A stretch of DNA of 58,459 nt. Origin: Facklamia sp050409585. GTDB lineage: Bacteria > Bacillota > Bacilli > Lactobacillales > Aerococcaceae. The notes under the pieces are model-generated. The model did not search any database and had not been told where the DNA came from. It was given only the letters and a program-made list of their open reading frames with translations. The translations under genes were made by a program, and so were the position numbers. Where the stretch lies: NCBI RefSeq assembly GCF_050409585.1, contig NZ_JBNUPE010000013.1:1-58459 (forward strand), given 5' to 3'. Shown one piece after another: positions 52,869 to 58,459 of the stretch. Position 1 is the first letter of the stretch. Each line of letters starts with the position of its first letter.

Positions 52869-53888
52869 ATGAACCATTCATTCGGTAAACCTCATTATTC
52901 TTTGAAATCAACTTCAAGCAAAAAAAATAAGCTGGGCCTTGGATTTGCTCATTCTAAAATTATTTTAATGGGTGAACATGCCGTGGTTTATGACTATCCG
53001 GCCATTGCCATTCCTTTCAAACCCTGTCAGGTAAAAGTCCAAGTGACACCTTCTGCTTACGCTTATTCAACCATTCACTGTCCTTATTATAAGGGAGCTT
53101 TTGAACAAGCACCGGATCATTTAAATAATTTAAAGATGGCTTTAAAACTAACCTTAGACTCCAAACAACTACCCAAAAGACCACTTCATATTGAAATTCT
53201 ATCTGAAATACCACAAGAGCGTGGTATGGGATCTTCAGCAGCTGTTTCTGTGGCTTTAATTCGAGCAGTTTGTGACTATTATGGTAAGACCATCAAGGAT
53301 TATCACTTACGCATGATTACAAATGAAGCAGAAGTGATTGCCCATCAATCAACATCGGGGATAGATACCCTAGTAACTTCTTCCAATCGATCTATTATAT
53401 ACTGTAAGAGTCAGCAAGCTCGTGATTTTGATTTGGACTTAGAAGCTTATCTAGTAGTGGCTGATTCCGGTCAAGTTGGCCAGACCAAATTAGCTGTCAA
53501 TCACGTTGCCCAACTAAGACAAAGTAAGGCTAGCTTTGTTAATGGCGCTATGGAAACGATTGGGTTTTTTGTGCGTCAAGCCTTCCTAGCGATTCGTAAA
53601 AAAGATCCACTTGAACTGGGTCGTTTAATGACTTACAACCACTATTATCTCAACCAATTAGGTGTTTCCAACCCTTCCCTTGACCACATCGTCAATGCCG
53701 CTTGGTTAGCTGGCGCTTTAGGAGCTAAATTAACCGGTGGTGGCATGGGCGGTTGCGTGATTGCCTTGGCTAAAGATCAAACTCATGCCCAAATGATTGC
53801 TGAATCGATGGAACAAGCCGGTGCAGAAAAAACATGGCTACTTAACCTTTCAAAAGCAGAACAAGCAAAGGAGTCACATCATGACTAA
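52869..53888 (+). CDS. mvk: Mevalonate kinase
   Basis: 339 residues, ATG 52869 behind AAAGGAG. First gene of a four-gene operon. Motifs: GFAHSKIILMGEHAVVYDYP (ATP and mevalonate site), the GHMP motif 2 ERGMGSSAAVSVAL (residues 117-130) and KLTGGGMGGCVIAL near the end. Phosphorylates mevalonate in the isoprenoid pathway used by Lactobacillales. Its stop overlaps the next start by 8 bp. No promoter beyond a weak TGTTAAAAT at about 52770 was found. Confidence 0.96.
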   Translation: MNHSFGKPHYSLKSTSSKKNKLGLGFAHSKIILMGEHAVVYDYPAIAIPFKPCQVKVQVTPSAYAYSTIHCPYYKGAFEQAPDHLNNLKMALKLTLDSKQLPKRPLHIEILSEIPQERGMGSSAAVSVALIRAVCDYYGKTIKDYHLRMITNEAEVIAHQSTSGIDTLVTSSNRSIIYCKSQQARDFDLDLEAYLVVADSGQVGQTKLAVNHVAQLRQSKASFVNGAMETIGFFVRQAFLAIRKKDPLELGRLMTYNHYYLNQLGVSNPSLDHIVNAAWLAGALGAKLTGGGMGGCVIALAKDQTHAQMIAESMEQAGAEKTWLLNLSKAEQAKESHHD

Positions 53889-54879
53889 AGATTTTATTGC
53901 TAATTTTCAAGCCCATACTAATATTGCTTTAATCAAGTATTGGGGCAAACGCAATCAAGACTTGATGTTGCCAGTTACCTCTAGCCTTTCTTTAACGCTA
54001 GAGGCTTTTTATACGCAAACACAAGTGCATTTTTCTAAGAGTTATGACGAGGATCAATTTATCCTAAATGATCAAACTCAATCTATCCAAGAGCGGCAAA
54101 AGATTTCGCGCTTTTTAGACCCGTTTCGTCAAATCAAGAACACGGATTTAAAAGCACGAGTAATTAGTTACAACCACGTCCCCACTGCAGCGGGTCTAGC
54201 TTCATCGGCCTCAGCCTTTGCTGCTTTAGCCTGTGCCTGTAATGAGGCCTTAAATCTCAATCTATCTCAAGAAGAACTTTCAATCATGGCCCGCTTTGGT
54301 TCAGGCTCTGCCTCTCGCTCTTTATTTGGCGGCTTTGTGGAATGGGAAAAAGGACAAGGTGAGGACTCTCAATCGAGTTTTGCTCGTGCTTTTGATGATG
54401 CCGATTGGGACATTGGCATGATTGCTTTAGTAGTCAATCATAAGGCTAAAAAGTTTTCCAGCCGTCAAGCCATGCAACACACCATTGAAACTTCCCCTTT
54501 CTACGCTTTATGGGCAGAGGAAGTAGCTAAAGATTTAGCATTAATTAAGGCAGCCATTAAGGCTAGAGATATTCAAAAAATCGGTCAAATCGCTGAACAT
54601 AATGCCATGAAGATGCACGCAACCATGTTGGCAGCTAATCCAAGCTTTAGCTACTTTCAAGCGGAATCCTTAAAGGCCATGGAAGCCGTTCGCCAACTGA
54701 GAAAGACTGGCTTAACTGCCTACTTTACCATGGATGCGGGACCGAATGTTAAAATCATCTGTCCCTACAGTCAAATTCCTGCCATTCAAGAAAAGTTGAG
54801 GCAAGACTTTCACCCGCAAACAATTATTGTCTCTCGCCCCGGACCTCAACCCTTCTCAATTCCGCTTATTAATCATTAG
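53881..54879 (+). CDS. mvaD: Diphosphomevalonate decarboxylase
   Basis: 332 residues from ATG 53881 (AAAGGAG); the frame also opens at 53797 but that part belongs to mvk in another frame. GHMP enzyme with TNIALIKYWGKRN, the motif-2 loop PTAAGLASSASAFAALA, SGSASRSLFGGFVEW and a catalytic Asp in FTMDAGPNVK. It removes CO2 from diphosphomevalonate with ATP to give IPP. Overlaps mvk by 8 bp. Confidence 0.95.
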   Translation: MTKDFIANFQAHTNIALIKYWGKRNQDLMLPVTSSLSLTLEAFYTQTQVHFSKSYDEDQFILNDQTQSIQERQKISRFLDPFRQIKNTDLKARVISYNHVPTAAGLASSASAFAALACACNEALNLNLSQEELSIMARFGSGSASRSLFGGFVEWEKGQGEDSQSSFARAFDDADWDIGMIALVVNHKAKKFSSRQAMQHTIETSPFYALWAEEVAKDLALIKAAIKARDIQKIGQIAEHNAMKMHATMLAANPSFSYFQAESLKAMEAVRQLRKTGLTAYFTMDAGPNVKIICPYSQIPAIQEKLRQDFHPQTIIVSRPGPQPFSIPLINH

Positions 54880-54889
54880 GAGGATCGTC

Positions 54890-56038
54890 ATGAATCCTAA
54901 GCATTGCCTTCAATCATCACAAACTCAAACCATAAAAATCCCTGGCAAACTCTATATTGCTGGTGAATACGCTGTTTTGGCGCCTAAGCAAGCAGCTATC
55001 TTGATTGCAGTCGACCAGTACCTTGAGCTGACAATCCGTCAAAGGACTAAGAAAGGCTGGCTGATTGAAAACCATCAAGGAGGCTATGCGCCCCTTTGCT
55101 TAGAAACAGATGATTCGCACTTGAGAGTTGCAGAAGACTATTCCCTAGAAGAAGATCAACTGGACCAGTGGCGTTACGTGATAGAAGCAGCTAAGGTGAC
55201 CCACACCTTCTTACAAGAATCGAACTTTAATAGTCGAAACTTTCATTTACACATTCGATCACAACTATTAAGTGACTCGGGTAAAAAATACGGTCTAGGC
55301 TCTAGCGGTGCCGTAACAGTCGGTACCATCCAAGCTATACTTAACTTTCACAAAATCAAGCTTTCAGCTGAGAGGCTCTACCGCCTAGCCGTTATCAGTC
55401 AACTGCGTCTAGGAGCTTCTGGTAGCTTTGGCGATATCGCTGCTAACGCTTTTGGTGGTTGGACCTATTATATGGCACCTGATCGCAAGCTTTTAAAAGA
55501 AATGATCGCTAACGCTCCTTCGATTACGGCTTTATTAAAGCAAGAATGGCCAGATTTAATAATTGAAAACTTAGCCGTTTCTAAAGACTTGCAAGTCCTG
55601 ATTGGCTGGACTCAGCATACGGCTTCTACCGACAATTTGGTCAAACAATTAAAAGACCAAATATCTGCTCAGCCACAAGCTTTCCAAGCCTTTATAGATC
55701 AAGCCCCTGCAGTCGTTCGTCAATTAAAAGATGGACTAATTAATAATCAAGCAGACCTGATCCAACAAGCCATCAGTAATTACCGTAACTTACTACTTGG
55801 CTTAGGTAAGGCTTATAACCTATCCATTGAAACGGCTGCTTTAAATCAGCTGATTGAAATTGGTAATCAACATGGCTATGCTAGCAAGAGTTCAGGGGCT
55901 GGTGGTGGAGATTGCGGTATTGCCTTAGGTTATGATATAAATACCAAGGAGAGCATTCTCAAGCAATGGAAAGTTCAAGGAATTGTGCCCCTAAATCTTC
56001 AAGTGGCCCCACAATCAAGCTCAGAAAGGATTGAATAG
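54890..56038 (+). CDS. mvaK2: Phosphomevalonate kinase
   Basis: 382 residues from ATG 54890 (AGGAGG), 10 bp after mvaD; a longer frame from 54827 would overlap mvaD and has no binding site. GHMP enzyme with KIPGKLYIAGEYAVLAP (motif 1), YGLGSSGAVTVGTIQA (motif 2), LGASGSFGDIAANAFGGW and SSGAGGGDCGIAL (motif 3). It makes diphosphomevalonate from phosphomevalonate. Confidence 0.95.
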   Translation: MNPKHCLQSSQTQTIKIPGKLYIAGEYAVLAPKQAAILIAVDQYLELTIRQRTKKGWLIENHQGGYAPLCLETDDSHLRVAEDYSLEEDQLDQWRYVIEAAKVTHTFLQESNFNSRNFHLHIRSQLLSDSGKKYGLGSSGAVTVGTIQAILNFHKIKLSAERLYRLAVISQLRLGASGSFGDIAANAFGGWTYYMAPDRKLLKEMIANAPSITALLKQEWPDLIIENLAVSKDLQVLIGWTQHTASTDNLVKQLKDQISAQPQAFQAFIDQAPAVVRQLKDGLINNQADLIQQAISNYRNLLLGLGKAYNLSIETAALNQLIEIGNQHGYASKSSGAGGGDCGIALGYDINTKESILKQWKVQGIVPLNLQVAPQSSSERIE

Positions 56039-56041
56039 ATA

Positions 56042-57130
56042 ATGACTTCTTCTTTATCGACCAATCGTAAAGATGACCACCTGCGTTATGCTTTAGACCA
56101 ACAAAAGACTAGAAAAAATAATTCCTTTGATGACGTCCGTTTTGTCCACCATTCACTGGGTCGTCTTCATATCCATCAAATTGATTTATCCACTCAATGG
56201 GCAGGTAAAAAACATTCTTTACCTTTTTATATAAATGCTATGACAGGTGGCAGTCCTAAAACAAAAAGTTACAATCAGCATTTAGCCCAAGTTGCTGCAA
56301 GTACTGGTTTAACCATGGCGGTCGGCTCTATTTCAGCTGCCCTTAAAGACCCTCAAGTGGCTGATTCCTTTACCATTATTCGTCAAATGAATCCCCAAGG
56401 CTTTATCTTAGCCAACCTGGGAGCCCATCATGATCTGGAAAATGCCAAAAGAGCCGTCGACTTAGTTCAAGCCGATGCCTTACAGATTCATTTAAATACC
56501 GCTCAAGAGGTTGTAATGCCAGAGGGGGATCGTGATTTTTCAAACTGGAAAGAAAACATTCAAAAAATCGTTGATGACCTAGGGTTGCCTGTTATTGTTA
56601 AAGAAGTTGGCTTTGGTATGAGTCAAGAGACCCTTCAAGAACTAAAGGAATTAGGGGTCCAAACGGTGGACCTAGGTGGACGTGGTGGCACCAACTTTAT
56701 TCAGATTGAAAATCAGCGCAATGACCAGCTAGACTTTTCAAGCTTGACCAACTGGGGGCAAACCAGTGTAGAAGCTTTGCTAGAATCGCTGAATTTTCAA
56801 GATCAAATCAACATTTTAGCTTCGGGTGGTATCCGCGACTTTTTAGACATCGTCAAAGCTTTAGCTTTGGGCGCTAAAAGTTGTGGGATTGCAGGCAAAT
56901 TTCTGCATTCGGTGGACCAATTAGGTGTTGATGCGACCGTTGATTGGGTAGGTGATTGGGCCTCAGCCCTTAAACGAACCTTACTCCTCCTATCGTGTCA
57001 ATCAATTGAAGATTTGCGCAAAACAGATTTAATCCTCAGTGGCGAAAGTTACCATTGGGCTACAGCCAGACAGCTTGATGTCAACGCTCTTGCCCAACGC
57101 AGTCGAAAAAGCGAAACTTTCAAGACTTAA
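56042..57130 (+). CDS. fni: Type 2 isopentenyl-diphosphate isomerase
   Basis: 362 residues, ATG 56042, 3 bp after the previous stop. FMN- and NADPH-dependent interconversion of IPP and DMAPP. Family motifs: FYINAMTGGSPKTKSYN, AVGSISAALKDP, VIVKEVGFGMS, DLGGRGGTNF and ASGGIRDFLDIVKALALGA. Last gene of the mevalonate operon. No clear terminator in the 106 bp that follow. Confidence 0.96.
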   Translation: MTSSLSTNRKDDHLRYALDQQKTRKNNSFDDVRFVHHSLGRLHIHQIDLSTQWAGKKHSLPFYINAMTGGSPKTKSYNQHLAQVAASTGLTMAVGSISAALKDPQVADSFTIIRQMNPQGFILANLGAHHDLENAKRAVDLVQADALQIHLNTAQEVVMPEGDRDFSNWKENIQKIVDDLGLPVIVKEVGFGMSQETLQELKELGVQTVDLGGRGGTNFIQIENQRNDQLDFSSLTNWGQTSVEALLESLNFQDQINILASGGIRDFLDIVKALALGAKSCGIAGKFLHSVDQLGVDATVDWVGDWASALKRTLLLLSCQSIEDLRKTDLILSGESYHWATARQLDVNALAQRSRKSETFKT

Positions 57131-57236
57131 TTTTTTTAATGTTTATTTTTGTTAGACGCTAAGACATAAGCATGCCCATTTTAGAAGCACCTTGTGTAAC
57201 ATATGTTTGACAACTCTAGAATTTTCTTAATAGTTT

Positions 57237-58459
57237 TTATTCGTCTAATTCCCAATATCCATTATTACCACTTCCAATATATCTTAGGTTTTCTATTTCT
57301 TTAATTCGTCTTTCAATAGTTTTTTCACTTACACCAGCTTGTTCAGCTATTTCTTTTCTTGTTATCTTATTGTTAGCTCTTATCTTATCTATAATAAAGT
57401 CTATTAAATCTTCCTTGGACTGAACGACATCGTGAGCGTCACCGTGAACGACATCGTGAGCGTCACCGTGAACGACATCGTGAGCGTCACCGTGAACGAC
57501 AGTCTCCCCACCCACTTTTTTCGTGGCAATTTCCTTAAGAGGAATGATGGTTTTAAAAATATCTCCTTCTTCAAAAACAGGTTCGGCTCCTGAATAAAGT
57601 TTTGCGTATTTATAGGTGTTTCTCATACCAGAGCCTAGTTCATCAGCAATTCCAATTTCTCGAAAGACTTTTGATATAGGTGGGTTTTTTGGAAAGGGTT
57701 TAAATCTTTTTATATCCAAAATACCTAAACCATGGGCTAGATTACTATTTTCAACTAAGATTTTTTCATCATCTATAATCATCTTGGCTGGAAAGCCACT
57801 AGAATAATCCCTATGGGCTAGGGTGTTGGATATTATCTCCCTTAAAATCATATCTCTTGCATTAACATTTAAAGTCCCATCTAGAACAAATAAATCATTT
57901 AGATGTTTTTGCCCAAAGGCTAAAAGTCGATCATAGGAATCAATGAGGTTGGTTATCACCACATCTCGATCATCATAACGGTCTTTATTTACAACTCGAA
58001 AGATGGCATCTGTCTTATGTTGAGGTAAAACAGACATAATAGTAGAATCCTTCCCAAATAAAAGGATTCCTGCCAAAGTAATCCCCTCTTGGTTACTTTC
58101 AGGGTCAAGCAAGATTAAATTGGTGCTTCTTAAGAGTTCTTCATTATCCATGGTATCCCATAGGTGGTTTTGATTACGACTTAGGGCTTTTGTCCTAGCC
58201 TTGTTTATGACTTCTTCATCTAAATGCTCTAAACCTATCTTGGGATAGACCTTATTTACAAAATAAGACCCTTGCTTTCTAGCATAGAGTTTGTAAACCT
58301 GTTCTGACTGGTCTGTGATGTTGATATCTCCTTCATGTGACCTGTCCCAAATTCGCCCATTATGCCTACATACTTGAGAGCCTCTTGGTACTCTGATATA
58401 AATTAAGGTCTTACCATCGATATCCATTGTTTTGGGAACTAAATAAAGGGGTGGATTTA
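57237..58459 (-). CDS. AlbA_2/Schlafen-type ATP-binding transcription factor (partial at the right edge)
   Basis: The frame is open to the window edge, so the N-terminus is cut; 58427 is an internal Met. The visible part starts in the AlbA_2 domain (YLVPKTMDIDG, YIRVPRGSQVCRHNGRIWDRS), then a GHKL-like ATPase-like section (ILREIISNTLAHRDY, GSGMRNTYKYAKLYSG), as in RecG-like Schlafen-family regulators. Residues ~309-332 are three copies of VVHGDAHD, followed by a C-terminal helix-turn-helix (ITRKEIAEQAGVSEKTIERRIKEIENL). Such proteins are common in mobile and defence contexts; the target is unknown. Confidence 0.85.
   Translation of the reverse strand, partial: NPPLYLVPKTMDIDGKTLIYIRVPRGSQVCRHNGRIWDRSHEGDINITDQSEQVYKLYARKQGSYFVNKVYPKIGLEHLDEEVINKARTKALSRNQNHLWDTMDNEELLRSTNLILLDPESNQEGITLAGILLFGKDSTIMSVLPQHKTDAIFRVVNKDRYDDRDVVITNLIDSYDRLLAFGQKHLNDLFVLDGTLNVNARDMILREIISNTLAHRDYSSGFPAKMIIDDEKILVENSNLAHGLGILDIKRFKPFPKNPPISKVFREIGIADELGSGMRNTYKYAKLYSGAEPVFEEGDIFKTIIPLKEIATKKVGGETVVHGDAHDVVHGDAHDVVHGDAHDVVQSKEDLIDFIIDKIRANNKITRKEIAEQAGVSEKTIERRIKEIENLRYIGSGNNGYWELDE
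57422..57500 (-). repeat. Three perfect 24-bp tandem repeats inside the AlbA_2 gene
   Basis: GAACGACATCGTGAGCGTCA CCGT occurs three times head to tail (57422, 57446, 57470) plus 7 bases, giving the peptide VVHGDAHD three times. As the unit is a multiple of 3 the gene stays in frame when copies are lost or gained. Confidence 0.9.

Noticed and set aside
53017..53214. Minus-strand ORF inside mvk
   Set aside because: Shadow of a strongly supported gene on the other strand.

Overview
The window comes from a low-GC Gram-positive bacterium. The mevalonate operon (mvk, mvaD, pmk, type 2 IDI), the Firmicute-type GlnA, LytTR signalling, PadR-DUF2812 and AGGAGG ribosome binding sites all point to Lactobacillales; an Aerococcaceae-like relative is my guess and not proven. 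No tRNA, rRNA or CRISPR array was recognised. Housekeeping genes are intact, while many accessory genes carry single-base frameshifts or in-frame stops.

Layout. 1-3634: a LysM wall protein (cut by the window edge), an exported protein, an ElaA-type acetyltransferase and glutamine synthetase. 4084-5933: a small membrane protein and two decayed loci, one of them a substrate-binding protein fused by deletion to an ABC ATPase. 6317-12252: a LytTR response regulator, a GHKL kinase and a paired ABC exporter in one operon, with a divergent membrane protein. 12429-19773: an MMPL transporter with a coiled-coil partner, a divergent TetR regulator, and an ABC ATPase/permease pair. 20276-25368: a selenoprotein-type reductase cluster (grdX, grdE, grdB with an in-frame UGA, and a YkvI-type membrane protein) with a divergently placed but same-strand GntR regulator upstream. 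A decayed copy of the preceding permease and TetR ends lies just beyond it, so the reductase cluster sits between direct duplicates.

26405-34739: defence and restriction debris (a DUF4365 nuclease-like protein, two different HsdR tails, a decayed DUF4143 ATPase, an HsdM head). 31.6-44.1 kb is the most unusual part: a series of single, unrelated, same-strand genes (NUDIX, ASCH, phosphotransferase, PIN, helical-repeat protein, DJ-1, GNAT, NUDIX, DMT transporter), each separated from the next by a composite ~150-250 bp repeat built around the palindrome TGTCATAATTATGACA inside a larger imperfect inverted repeat. This looks like a gene-cassette array with attC-like hairpins, but no integrase is in view and the sites are not canonical attC. 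A phnDCEE-type transporter operon (35107-38628) interrupts it.

45388-48425: PadR with a DUF2812 protein, and an AbiEi/AbiEii toxin-antitoxin pair. 48997-50557: an ISL3-type insertion sequence whose transposase has one nonsense codon. 50642-57130: a GMP synthase lacking the amidotransferase domain, pantothenate kinase, and the four-gene mevalonate operon. The right edge holds a partial AlbA/Schlafen-type regulator with a 24-bp tandem repeat.

All functional assignments come from reading motifs and family resemblance by eye; no database search was run.
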